This document shows positions 52,916 to 60,695 of a stretch of DNA of 64,000 bases, piece after piece; the first letter of the stretch is position 1, and each line of letters opens with the position of its first letter. The notes beneath the pieces are model-generated. The model saw nothing but the letters and a program-made list of their open reading frames with translations, made no database searches and was not told the DNA's origin. The stretch is from Dielma sp000508965 (GTDB lineage Bacteria > Bacillota_I > Bacilli_A > Erysipelotrichales > Erysipelotrichaceae): assembly GCA_000508965.1 (NCBI GenBank), contig BAHV02000017.1, forward strand, positions 39,309 to 103,308. The letters are read 5' to 3'. A program made the translations under genes and the position numbers.

Positions 52916-53377
52916 TTAATTCAGCTCCTTCGCGATATCTTCGTTAATTTTTTCTAAATATTGAAATGCTTCATCATTATTTTTACACGCCAACAGCTTT
53001 TCTCTGAATTCCTGCTTCATCAGATTTTTACTGATTTGAGAAATCAGCTTCAAATGAATCACATTTTTTCTGCTTTCCGGTACGCCGATCATAAACAGCA
53101 GATCAACCTCCTTTTGTTCATTTCCCCATAATATCGTATGTTTGGGTTTCATAAAGCCAACAAAAGCTTCGCGGACTGTGTCGCTCATACCATGCGGAAT
53201 AGCTACGCCAAAACCGACAGCGGTAGAAAACTCTTCTTCACGATGATAGATGGCTTTTAAAAAGCTCTCCTCATCCTCTACAACCTGAAGCTGAACCGCC
53301 TGATGGACGAGCTTTTCAATAGCTTCACTCTGACTGTCAACTTCTTCATCTACAAATACAAGTTCTTTTTTAATCAT
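52916..53377 (-). CDS. PTS fructose/mannitol-family IIA
   Basis: 153 residues. FGVAIPHGMSDTVREAFVG carries the phospho-His62. EVDLLFMIGVPES and HLKLISQISKNLM are typical. Start overlaps the regulator stop by eight bases, with AGGGG upstream, so it is translated in coupling. Confidence 0.92.
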   Translation of the reverse strand: MIKKELVFVDEEVDSQSEAIEKLVHQAVQLQVVEDEESFLKAIYHREEEFSTAVGFGVAIPHGMSDTVREAFVGFMKPKHTILWGNEQKEVDLLFMIGVPESRKNVIHLKLISQISKNLMKQEFREKLLACKNNDEAFQYLEKINEDIAKELN

Positions 53378-55301
53378 AATATTCCCCTATTCCTAACAGT
53401 ACCTGAATCGTACGTTGATCAATATTCTGTCTGAATGCCTCTGCCAGCTCACGGCTTTTAATAAGGCAGTATAAATCATCTAAAATTTTTTTACTGATCG
53501 TCAGATCATTTTCCGCGATATTGAAGAAAATAACGAGCTTGACGGTGTGATTTTTCCATTTTTTTGCTGTTTTAAGCAAATAGAAACTGATAATTGTTTT
53601 ATTAACCAGCTTGATATCGCCATGCGGCAGCGCGATCTGATAAATATTATCCGTAGAACCTACTGTCTCCCGGCTCAGCATGGACTGGGCATACCCTTCC
53701 TTTACATAACCGGCCTGCTTCAGCAATTCAGCCATGTTCATGATAATTTCTTCCTTGCTTTCAGCTTCACCTTCGATAATAAAATCAGGATGCAGATAGC
53801 ACTTTAAGGTAGATAATTTTAATTCACTTCGTTCATTCTTCGGCGGCTGAAGTATCTGCTGCTGATAGAAAGACATGATATTGCGCAGATCCTCATCTGT
53901 GATAACCGGTGATACGCGGACTACCGGTTTATGAATATCTTCTACATCAACGGTTGATACAATAAAATCAATGCTGTCTAAATTGCAGCGCAGCGCTTTA
54001 GAAGTAGAAGCTGTTTCAATCGCGTTAAAGGCAGGCAGTACCATGCGCAAACGGTTTAAAATAAGCTCTGAGGTTGCGATACCCTGCGGACAGATCAGCA
54101 AGATGCGCTTAGTACGCTGCTGAAGATCGATAAAATTTTGGAAATGAATGACCAGAAAACCAACCTCATCCTCACTAATGTGAATATGCAAGGCATCGGC
54201 TTCGCTTTCCAGCACGACCCAAGTAAGATTAAATAACATCTCAAATTCTCTTTTAATCTGCTTCAGCAATTCATTTTTCAGCTTTAATCCCTTACGCAGA
54301 CGAAAGGTCATCGCGTTGAGATGCAGCAGCAGATTATTCCGATATTCCTCATTATCTGAGAATTGAACATAGATCAGCATTTCCATTTTTTGCAGGATCT
54401 TTTCAAAGATTACTCGGTCAGCGTCCATGATTTTCTCAAAATTATGAATCTGAATGCGGTCTGCAACCAAATATTCCACAAGAAATTGAGCATCGCCTTC
54501 ACTGAATTCAACATTCAGCTGCTCGCTCAGTGTTGAGAGAAACTGCTTAGCGAGGATTTGATTCGGCAAAAAGCGAATGCGGTCATAGTCAAGCAGATTG
54601 TCTTCATCCTGAATATGCCGGCCTGCGGATGCAAAGCTGGCTAATACGATCAACACTGAGGAGATATTGGTCATATAATGTTCAGCGAGGTTAATTTTCA
54701 CATCCTGAATATAATCCGTCACTAAGGCGATCACCGCCTGAATGATTTTCATATCATAAAGCGCGCTTAGATGAGCCAGCTTTTCATGAAAGTCATTGCC
54801 GATCAGAAAGCCTTCATTTAATTGAATCAAAGCTTCACAGACACTGCGTTCATTGGCCTCACCGCTGAGGGTGATTTCCTTGTGACTGATATTAAACCGA
54901 AGCCCGCTTGGATTTTCCAGCAGCTGATTCATGGCAAGGATATCTTTGCGGATTGAGCTCTCAGATATGAAGAATTCATCACCGAAGGCATCCAGCGACA
55001 CCTTGTTCTGATTCAGCAGAATGCGGTAAACCAATTCCATCCGCCGGCTTTCAATGGAGAACAGATCCGTTTCTTCATCCATTTCTTCATTGACGGCTTT
55101 TCCCTTGATCACCTCGACACCCTGACCGGGGCTGCGCAGCAATGTATAACCGCGCTGATTGAGTTCAGGTTCAAGCAAATCAAGGTAGGAATAAACCGTC
55201 CGCTTTGAAACATTCAGCTGACGGGCATAGTGTTCCACCGTGCTTTTCTGCTGCTGACGCAGCAAAATATTCAGCAATTCCTTTTGTTTAGCTGACAGCA
55301 T
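53370..55301 (-). CDS. PRD-containing PTS-controlled activator (MtlR/LicR-like)
   Basis: 643 residues: HTH at the N-terminus (VEHYARQLNVSKRTVYSYLD), two PRD domains (about 170-395), an EIIB-like domain with Cys (LLICPQGIATSELILNRL), and a C-terminal EIIA domain (IYQIALPHGDIKLVNKTI). PRD2 keeps a His in GFLVIHFQNF, but the matching PRD1 positions appear to be non-His (SSVLIVL, FLVEYLV). The ATG at 55301 (GGAG upstream, 14-base overlap with the aldolase) is preferred over 55313 or 55364. It likely activates this operon when the sugar is present. Confidence 0.85.
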   Translation of the reverse strand: MLSAKQKELLNILLRQQQKSTVEHYARQLNVSKRTVYSYLDLLEPELNQRGYTLLRSPGQGVEVIKGKAVNEEMDEETDLFSIESRRMELVYRILLNQNKVSLDAFGDEFFISESSIRKDILAMNQLLENPSGLRFNISHKEITLSGEANERSVCEALIQLNEGFLIGNDFHEKLAHLSALYDMKIIQAVIALVTDYIQDVKINLAEHYMTNISSVLIVLASFASAGRHIQDEDNLLDYDRIRFLPNQILAKQFLSTLSEQLNVEFSEGDAQFLVEYLVADRIQIHNFEKIMDADRVIFEKILQKMEMLIYVQFSDNEEYRNNLLLHLNAMTFRLRKGLKLKNELLKQIKREFEMLFNLTWVVLESEADALHIHISEDEVGFLVIHFQNFIDLQQRTKRILLICPQGIATSELILNRLRMVLPAFNAIETASTSKALRCNLDSIDFIVSTVDVEDIHKPVVRVSPVITDEDLRNIMSFYQQQILQPPKNERSELKLSTLKCYLHPDFIIEGEAESKEEIIMNMAELLKQAGYVKEGYAQSMLSRETVGSTDNIYQIALPHGDIKLVNKTIISFYLLKTAKKWKNHTVKLVIFFNIAENDLTISKKILDDLYCLIKSRELAEAFRQNIDQRTIQVLLGIGEYYD

Positions 55302-55920
55302 GGGTTTCTCCATCAAGCGCTGCTTCAAACCTGCGCAATGATGCAAGCAGTTTTTCATGATCACAGCTTATAATATCCTGTTTCTTAAAAATACCGCCTG
55401 CCGAGCCAACATAATGATAGCCGCTGTTTAAAACTTCCTGTACATTATCCGCATTAACACCGCCAACCGCTAATAATGGCAGATCACCCAATGGCTCCAT
55501 CACCTTTTTCGCATAAGTCCAACTCAGCTCATTGGCCGGAAAAACCTTGACTAGATCAGCGCCAAGCTGAAGCTGGGTATAAATTTCATGAGGTGTAAAG
55601 GCGGCGGGAATAGCGATTACATTATGAGCATGACATGTATCGATCATTGCTTTCGTATAGCCAACCGGGGAGAGAACAAACGCTGCACCCGCTGCAATGG
55701 CTGCTTTTACTTCATCATGGGTAACGACTGTACCGGCACCGATATGCAGGCAATGCCCATATTCCTTGGTAATTCTGCTTATGATTTCTAACGCATTTTC
55801 AGTATTTAAGGTTATTTCTACATTCTTTACTTTTGAACTTTGACATAAGGTATCGCAAACTGCCTTCACTTGTTCATACGTATAACCTCTTAATATTGAT
55901 ATGACACATCCTTCCATCAT
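55288..55920 (-). CDS. KDPG/KHG aldolase-family protein
   Basis: 210-residue class I aldolase, cleaving 2-keto-3-deoxy-(phospho)gluconate-type substrates to pyruvate and an aldehyde. Schiff-base Lys is in DLVKVFPANELSW near residue 130. Catalytic Glu is in VEITLNTENALEII. GAGTVVTHDEVKAAIAAGA and LAVGGVNADNV are conserved. AAAGGAGGGG before the ATG. Expected last catabolic step of the PTS operon. The exact substrate is unknown. Confidence 0.88.
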   Translation of the reverse strand: MMEGCVISILRGYTYEQVKAVCDTLCQSSKVKNVEITLNTENALEIISRITKEYGHCLHIGAGTVVTHDEVKAAIAAGAAFVLSPVGYTKAMIDTCHAHNVIAIPAAFTPHEIYTQLQLGADLVKVFPANELSWTYAKKVMEPLGDLPLLAVGGVNADNVQEVLNSGYHYVGSAGGIFKKQDIISCDHEKLLASLRRFEAALDGETHAVS

Positions 55921-55971
55921 CGACCCCTCCTTTCTGATTTCATTGTATCCTTGATCTCTGATTTTGAAAAT

Positions 55972-57027
55972 TTATGCATTTGCAGGAGGCTGCTGCAAAA
56001 TGAATAATTCATAATAAGCTTTGATCTTTACACATTCCTCATCAGTATAGCTAAATTGATTCAATATTGCGATTCCCTGATGTGTTTCCTCATAGAAATC
56101 GTAGACACAGGCGGCGGCAATGGTTTCCAGCAGCACATCCCGTCCTCCTTCATGCAATAATTGCAGCGGTTTGTATAAACGCTCATCACTTCCCAGCTTG
56201 CGGCTGACATTGCGCGCGTTGCGTGAAATCGGATCTTTTAAATAAGGATCAGAAAATTTAATCAGCGCATTCTTTGCAAATTGCTGCTGTTCCTCTAAAG
56301 GCAGCTGAAAATATTCGGCTAGCCGCTGATTCATTTCCGGCAGCAGAATCATCAGCTTTTCATGAATTTGAGCGTCATTAGCCGCCTCAGCGAGCCATTG
56401 ATAATGCCTTAAATAACCTAGATAACAAATTACCGCTGACAGACAATTATATGTGTACAGCTTACGTCTCATTAATGAAGTAAAATCATCGATCCGCGTT
56501 ATCCCCTTCAAAGGCAGAATCAAGCCGCTGTTTTGAATCGGCAGATAATCCAGATCCTGCGAAATCATATCCAAGCCTTCCGCATTTTCTGTCGTGGTAA
56601 ATACACCGGCATTCAGAAGCACACAATTATTTGCCGCTGCCTGATCTAAATGAACCAGCAGCTTTTCAGCCGCATTAATGGCATTTTCAAAAAACAGAAT
56701 GATTAAAGGAAATTCACGTTCTTTGATCCACTCATTAAGCTGTACAGCGATGTCGGCGTAGTTGGAACAGTCGATAGAAATACATAAAATATCGGCAGCA
56801 ATGAGTGCTTCATGCGCCTTTTCACTGCCAAAAACACAGCATTCCTCATAGTTAATTGTCATCGCCGGCCGGTCATTGAAAAAATGAATCTGATAGCTGT
56901 TTTGTTTGTTGAGGGATTGAATCAAGGCTTTATCCTTATCACAAAAACATAGGTTCACATCATGCAGAAAACGCGGAATAAACCCGCGCCCGCACTTGCC
57001 GGCACCAAGAATCATAACCCGCTTCAT
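55972..57027 (-). CDS. Mannitol-1-phosphate-dehydrogenase-like enzyme with altered catalytic motif
   Basis: 351 residues of the polyol-specific long-chain dehydrogenase family. Rossmann motif GAGKCGRGFIPRF at the N-terminus binds NAD. The C-terminal half has SDPYLKDPISRNARNVSRKL. The catalytic K-x4-N-x2-H motif of this family reads Lys189-x4-Asn194-x2-Ser197, so the His is Ser. The enzyme may act on a different polyol phosphate or be non-dehydrogenating. It overlaps the upstream isomerase by four bases (ATGA). Confidence 0.8.
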   Translation of the reverse strand: MKRVMILGAGKCGRGFIPRFLHDVNLCFCDKDKALIQSLNKQNSYQIHFFNDRPAMTINYEECCVFGSEKAHEALIAADILCISIDCSNYADIAVQLNEWIKEREFPLIILFFENAINAAEKLLVHLDQAAANNCVLLNAGVFTTTENAEGLDMISQDLDYLPIQNSGLILPLKGITRIDDFTSLMRRKLYTYNCLSAVICYLGYLRHYQWLAEAANDAQIHEKLMILLPEMNQRLAEYFQLPLEEQQQFAKNALIKFSDPYLKDPISRNARNVSRKLGSDERLYKPLQLLHEGGRDVLLETIAAACVYDFYEETHQGIAILNQFSYTDEECVKIKAYYELFILQQPPANA

Positions 57028-57899
57028 TGCAGCACCTGCATCAAGAAAGCATAGCTTTCAGCTTCAAGCTGCCACGCGTGGTCACGTTCTTTTTCACGGA
57101 TTTCCACAGCAACGCTGATTTCACCTGTAAGATAGCGATCCATCAGTTTTTTGACGGCACGGGCACTCTCAAGCGTTAAAAAGCCCTCTTCACAAAAATT
57201 CAAATGATGGTCGCCGTAAAGCGGTGATTGTTTATCTAAAACGGCATTCGCAAAGTGTACCCGGACAATATAGGGTGCCAATGCGGCAAAGGATGTTTCA
57301 AAATCATCTTCATTTAAAGCCATGTGGGCACTGTCCCAGCATAAACAAACCTGTTTATTTTCTATGGCAGATGCCGGCAGGCGATGCATAAAGCTTAAGA
57401 CTGTCTCAGTAGTGCCAAGGACATTGCACTTATGGGCAAATTGATCCAAAGGCTCGATAATCAGTTTAAATGGATAGGCCTTCGTATTGATTTCATCAAG
57501 CAGTTCACTTACTGATTTCACAAAAGCGTCAATCCCTTCATTAAGTGTCGTCTCAATGCCGCCGCTGGCAATACCCAGCCACGTGCATGGGCCAAGTGCC
57601 GCAAGCTGCATCATTTCCTTTACTTTTTCAACAGCTGAAAGTCGGTTTGACTCATTGACTGAGGATAGATTCAGTCCAGCCCGTGACAGCTCTCCGGTAA
57701 TCCAAAACGTCAGCTGTTCGGATTTAAATACTTCATCGCAGACAGCTCGCACTGACGATTCCTTCATGAGACGTGTTTCAATACTCGCATACCGTTTCAG
57801 TTCCCCTAAACGCTGATAAAGCTGACACAGATCCTGCTCATTATGAGTCAGCGGATCAAGTATATTAGATACTAATATTGATGGTTGATAAATAGGCAT
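57024..57899 (-). CDS. TIM-barrel sugar-phosphate isomerase/epimerase family protein
   Basis: 291 residues in the AP-endonuclease-2/xylose-isomerase-like fold. Probable metal ligands: Glu in KLIIEPLDQ, Asp-x-x-His in CLCWDSAHM, His in VRVHFANAVLD, and Glu in SVAVEIREK. AGGAGG precedes the ATG. First gene of the operon isomerase, dehydrogenase, aldolase, regulator, IIA, IIB, IIC. Likely converts the imported sugar phosphate. Substrate unknown. Confidence 0.83.
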   Translation of the reverse strand: MPIYQPSILVSNILDPLTHNEQDLCQLYQRLGELKRYASIETRLMKESSVRAVCDEVFKSEQLTFWITGELSRAGLNLSSVNESNRLSAVEKVKEMMQLAALGPCTWLGIASGGIETTLNEGIDAFVKSVSELLDEINTKAYPFKLIIEPLDQFAHKCNVLGTTETVLSFMHRLPASAIENKQVCLCWDSAHMALNEDDFETSFAALAPYIVRVHFANAVLDKQSPLYGDHHLNFCEEGFLTLESARAVKKLMDRYLTGEISVAVEIREKERDHAWQLEAESYAFLMQVLQ

Positions 57900-57961
57900 A
57901 AGGTTAAACCTCCTTTATAGTTTCATTTTATCAAAGCTGAAGCGTATAAGCCGATAATCTC

Positions 57962-57980
57962 TTTCAACAGCCTGTTGAAA
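57962..57980. promoter_or_regulatory. 19-base perfect palindrome upstream of the sugar operon
   Basis: TTTCAACAG-C-CTGTTGAAA, about 65 bases before the isomerase start, the only dyad in the putative promoter region. It overlaps a coding-like minus-strand frame ending at 57915, so it may be chance. No clear -35/-10 is seen in 57900-58075. Confidence 0.4.
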
Positions 57981-58074
57981 AAAAGCTGTCGTAATCTCAG
58001 GCATACTCATTCTATCAACTGAGTGATTCATTATCAAATCATCAAGCACACAAGTTACTGGTAATTCCAACCAG

Positions 58075-58097
58075 AAAAAAGGAGGCTTTGGCCCCCC
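58075..58097 (-). terminator. Terminator of the glycosyltransferase gene
   Basis: GGGGGCC and GCCTCC pair around AAA, with T6 after it on minus. Confidence 0.75.
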
Positions 58098-58122
58098 TAT
58101 AGTGTAATTCAAATAAATCAGA

Positions 58123-59109
58123 TCATTGATAATTTCGAAACAGGCGATACATATGCCGCAGCAGCCATTCGATGGTATACAGCTGATGTTCCAGCAGCCA
58201 GTTCTGGAAGCGGGCAAAAACTGAAGTATATGCCAAAAGCGGCTTTAATGCCGTCAGGTCTTCATTCAGCTTATCCTTCATCCAGTCCTTCTTCATTAAC
58301 CGATAATAAAAGCCTTTAGCATCCAGTATATTCAAATTCATAGCTAAAATACTGCGGTAGATTTCAGCAATATCCCTTTCCTTTAAGTGATAGAAAGGAA
58401 GCAGTGCATAGACTTCCTGGCGCATCTGCTCAACATACAGAAAACTGTTGCTGTTTACGGTTCTGGAAAGACTGCTGCCGCCCCAACAATAATGATAATA
58501 AGGCCGATTAATTACAAGTATCTGATCAACTGCCAGCAAATAATTCATATTAAACACCAGATCTTCACCGCAATGCAGATCCTCTTTGAAACGCAGCTTT
58601 CTATCCATGATGATCTGACGTTCATAAAGTTTGTTGCAAGGTGAATTTAACAGACTTTTACGGCTGAATACCGCTAATTCCGATTTATCACATAGACTTA
58701 CCGCCTGTTTCTCATCATAGACATGCACATAAGCTTTATTCTCGGTTTCTAAAACATAACCGCACATTACTAAAACGGAAGCCTTGGCCTGCGCCGCAAG
58801 AGCAGCTGTCATTTCCGCATCAATTACGTCATCGGAATCAACAAAAAGCAAATAACGTCCGGTAGCCTCTTCAATGCCTTTATTCCGGGCCGCCGATACT
58901 CCCTGATGTTCGATTTGGAATAATTGAATGCGCTGATCCTTTTCCATATAGCTTTGACACACGGCTAAGGTCTGATCTGTGCTGCCATCATCAACAATAA
59001 GAATCTTTAAGTCATGAAATGTCTGAGCAAGGATAGAATCCAGACAGCGGCCAATTTTATCTTCACGGTTATAAACCGGTATGATGATACTAATACATCC
59101 GCTATCCAT
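58123..59109 (-). CDS. Family 2 glycosyltransferase
   Basis: 328 residues. GT-A fold: ISIIIPVYNREDKIGRCLDS, LKILIVDDGSTDQTLAV (nucleotide-sugar Asp), then the metal-binding LLFVDSDDVIDAEM (DxD-like). The C-terminal 100 residues are helical (TIEWLLRHMYRLFRN). No TM anchor is evident. The start at 59109 is chosen (GGGGG seven bases upstream) over 59115. It sits alone at the edge of the prophage. Acceptor unknown. Confidence 0.88.
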   Translation of the reverse strand: MDSGCISIIIPVYNREDKIGRCLDSILAQTFHDLKILIVDDGSTDQTLAVCQSYMEKDQRIQLFQIEHQGVSAARNKGIEEATGRYLLFVDSDDVIDAEMTAALAAQAKASVLVMCGYVLETENKAYVHVYDEKQAVSLCDKSELAVFSRKSLLNSPCNKLYERQIIMDRKLRFKEDLHCGEDLVFNMNYLLAVDQILVINRPYYHYCWGGSSLSRTVNSNSFLYVEQMRQEVYALLPFYHLKERDIAEIYRSILAMNLNILDAKGFYYRLMKKDWMKDKLNEDLTALKPLLAYTSVFARFQNWLLEHQLYTIEWLLRHMYRLFRNYQ

Positions 59110-59173
59110 GTGCATTCCCCCTTTACCTTTCAGGAACTGAATAAGACAACGACATTATATCAAAGAATTATGA

Positions 59174-59338
59174 TTAAATGCAAAAATACTCCGATTCAGC
59201 TATTTTTATATTATAATAATGATTTGGATCATAAACAAAGCCCATAAAATACAAAGATTCATCTTCTACAAAAGTAACATAATGATCAAAACTATCATCA
59301 GTGATTCAATCCGTTTCTGCGAAACAATAATTACGCTA
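59174..59338 (-). pseudogene. Protein-like fragment next to the attachment site
   Basis: A minus-strand frame ending in TAA at 59174 reads FDHYVTFVEDESLYFMGFVY and continues to a TGA a few codons upstream of ITDDSF. No start or ribosome binding site. Family not recognised. Probably the end of a gene lost near the integration site. Confidence 0.4.
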
Positions 59339-59402
59339 TTTTAAGGTATAAATTAAAAAGCACCTCAAAAAGTGGACATAGGACATTGATGGCACAAAGC
59401 AT

Positions 59403-59429
59403 AAAAAAAACGCCCATAAATAGGCGTTT
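59403..59429 (-). terminator. Terminator next to the tRNA 3'-end remnant
   Basis: AAACGCC and GGCGTTT pair, then T8 on minus. It lies 11 bases past the tRNA 3'-end remnant, as expected for a tRNA gene transcribed on the minus strand. Confidence 0.7.
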
Positions 59430-59440
59430 ATACATACTAT

Positions 59441-59460
59441 GGTGACTCGTACGGGGTTCT
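59441..59460. other. Prophage attachment site: 20-base copy of a tRNA 3' end
   Basis: GGTGACTCGTACGGGGTTCT is, on the minus strand, the T-arm half and acceptor 3' strand of a tRNA gene (GAACCCCGTACGAGTCACC). It fits tRNA-Glu(UUC) as I recall it. The rest of the tRNA is missing. A terminator follows on the chromosomal side and phage genes lie on the other, so this is a prophage end. The intact tRNA should be at the other end, outside the window. Confidence 0.75.
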
Positions 59461-59471
59461 AAAAGTAGCAT

Positions 59472-59500
59472 CTTATAAAGACGTTCGAAGGCTTATAAAG
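59472..59500 (+). repeat. CTTATAAAG direct repeat beside the att core
   Basis: CTTATAAAG at 59472-59480 and 59492-59500, exactly 20 bases apart. The second lies in the palindrome AAGGCTT-ATA-AAGCCTT. Possible integrase or excisionase arm sites. Confidence 0.4.
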
Positions 59501-59560
59501 CCTTTAAATAGGCACTTATTAACGATTTCATCTGTTAGCAAATGATAGACATTTTATGAT

Positions 59561-59584
59561 TTAAGGCATAAATTAAGGCATAAA
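59561..59584 (+). repeat. Tandem 12-base repeat TTAAGGCATAAA x2
   Basis: Two perfect head-to-tail copies. A near copy (TTAAGGTATAAATTAA) lies at 59341-59356 on the chromosomal side of the att core. Confidence 0.5.
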
Positions 59585-59607
59585 AAAAGAGGATGGCCTG
59601 TCCTCTT
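59585..59607 (-). terminator. Terminator at the prophage end
   Basis: AAGAGGA and TCCTCTT pair, then T7 on minus. A run of nine C follows at 59608-59616. Confidence 0.6.
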
Positions 59608-59616
59608 CCCCCCCCC

Positions 59617-59937
59617 ATAATAATTCAGCATCACCCTTTTTCGGTTGTTCCCACTTAATAACCATTCCTTTGGTGCTGATTTATTTAATTTGGTTGATTC
59701 ATTACCCTAATTTTAACATAATAAATTGATAAAATATTGATGAATTATCGTTAAATAAATATTGCTAAAAATAAATATAAATTAACGTTACATACTTTGA
59801 GCAAAATAGATAATATATCAAGCAATATAGCTAACATACCTACTAAATAATAAAATAAACTCCATATATGATAGTAAATTGGTAATTATTGTAAATTAGG
59901 CTGTTTATAATTTAACGTTAAAAGATTGCACATAAAC
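59617..59937. other. AT-rich gap without a supported gene
   Basis: Very AT-rich. Two TAACGTTA octamers (59783-59790 and 59913-59920) are the only marked motifs. No frame has both a start and a ribosome binding site. Confidence 0.4.
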
Positions 59938-59960
59938 AAAAAAAGCCCTCGCTAGGGCTT
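59938..59960 (-). terminator. Terminator of the prophage accessory pair
   Basis: AAGCCCT and AGGGCTT pair around a four-base loop, then T7 on minus. Confidence 0.8.
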
Positions 59961-59991
59961 AGAGTGTGATAATTTATAATATTTTTTAAGT

Positions 59992-60519
59992 TTACTTACA
60001 TTTTTTAAATTCAATAAGCTTACAGTCTTTTAATTTTATTATCATACGCTCATCAACAGTACGATCATCCAATTCATTACAAAGATTCAACACAATATAT
60101 TCGGGATGCTCAGTATCATCGACACCAATCAGTCCTCCATTTATAACAGTCCCATCATTAAGTTCTAATTTAACATATGTATTATGATCTGAATCTTTAA
60201 AATCATTTGCAGATTCAACCAACAAATTAGGAAATGTACCATAATTGAAATATTTATTTATGAACTTTAACAAAGATGACGAAAATGCAAAAATGATTAT
60301 CATTAATAACAATGTTAAAAGTATGACATAATAATTATTTTTTTTGCAAATTTCAACTATTATATAACTTATTGATATTATATATAGAAATTCACTTTTA
60401 AATTCAATTTTATTTCTAAATAGAATTTTTACTTTAACAATCCATAATATAAAAAAGCCTGGGTATACGTATTGTATTAACAATGGTAAATTATTAATTA
60501 TCTCAATCAAATCTTTCAT
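59992..60519 (-). CDS. Membrane protein with C-terminal beta domain (DUF6338-like)
   Basis: 175 residues. Three or so hydrophobic helices (LLIQYVYPGFFILWIVKV near residue 12, FLYIISISYIIVEI, NYYVILLTLLLMIIIFAF) followed by a soluble beta-rich tail (TYVKLELNDGTVINGGLIGV, MIIKLKDCKLIEF). The YPGFFI motif resembles DUF6338 proteins. Much more AT-rich than neighbours. It lacks its own ribosome binding site and starts three bases after the small gene upstream, so they are coupled. A phage-exclusion role would fit its position but is inference. Confidence 0.65.
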   Translation of the reverse strand: MKDLIEIINNLPLLIQYVYPGFFILWIVKVKILFRNKIEFKSEFLYIISISYIIVEICKKNNYYVILLTLLLMIIIFAFSSSLLKFINKYFNYGTFPNLLVESANDFKDSDHNTYVKLELNDGTVINGGLIGVDDTEHPEYIVLNLCNELDDRTVDERMIIKLKDCKLIEFKKCK

Positions 60520-60522
60520 AAA

Positions 60523-60648
60523 TTATTTAGGTTGAGGTTTCGAAGGCTCTCTTCTAGGTGGTGGTGTTGATGTTTTCCATGAATTACCACTTCTATTAGG
60601 ATCATTGTCATGTGATATAGATGTTGTTTTTGTATCTTTATTGATCAT
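60523..60648 (-). CDS. Small proline-rich protein, partner of the DUF6338-like gene
   Basis: 41 codons, start ATG at 60648 with AAAGGAG nine bases upstream. Hydrophilic, with a DNDPNRSGNSWKT core and a Pro/Arg/Lys tail (PPPRREPSKPQPK). No family known to me. The stop lies three bases before the next ATG, so both form a small operon. Confidence 0.6.
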   Translation of the reverse strand: MINKDTKTTSISHDNDPNRSGNSWKTSTPPPRREPSKPQPK

Positions 60649-60695
60649 AATATTTAATCTCCTTTAAAGCTATTATAACAATAAAAATTACATAA

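Noticed and set aside
57915..58217. 100-residue ORF overlapping the glycosyltransferase end
   Set aside because: It runs through the glycosyltransferase terminator and has no ribosome binding site. The last 38 codons look somewhat coding-like but no start can be supported.
59608..59616. Run of nine C as a phase-variable tract
   Set aside because: It lies outside any supported gene. It may be a sequencing artefact or a chance run.
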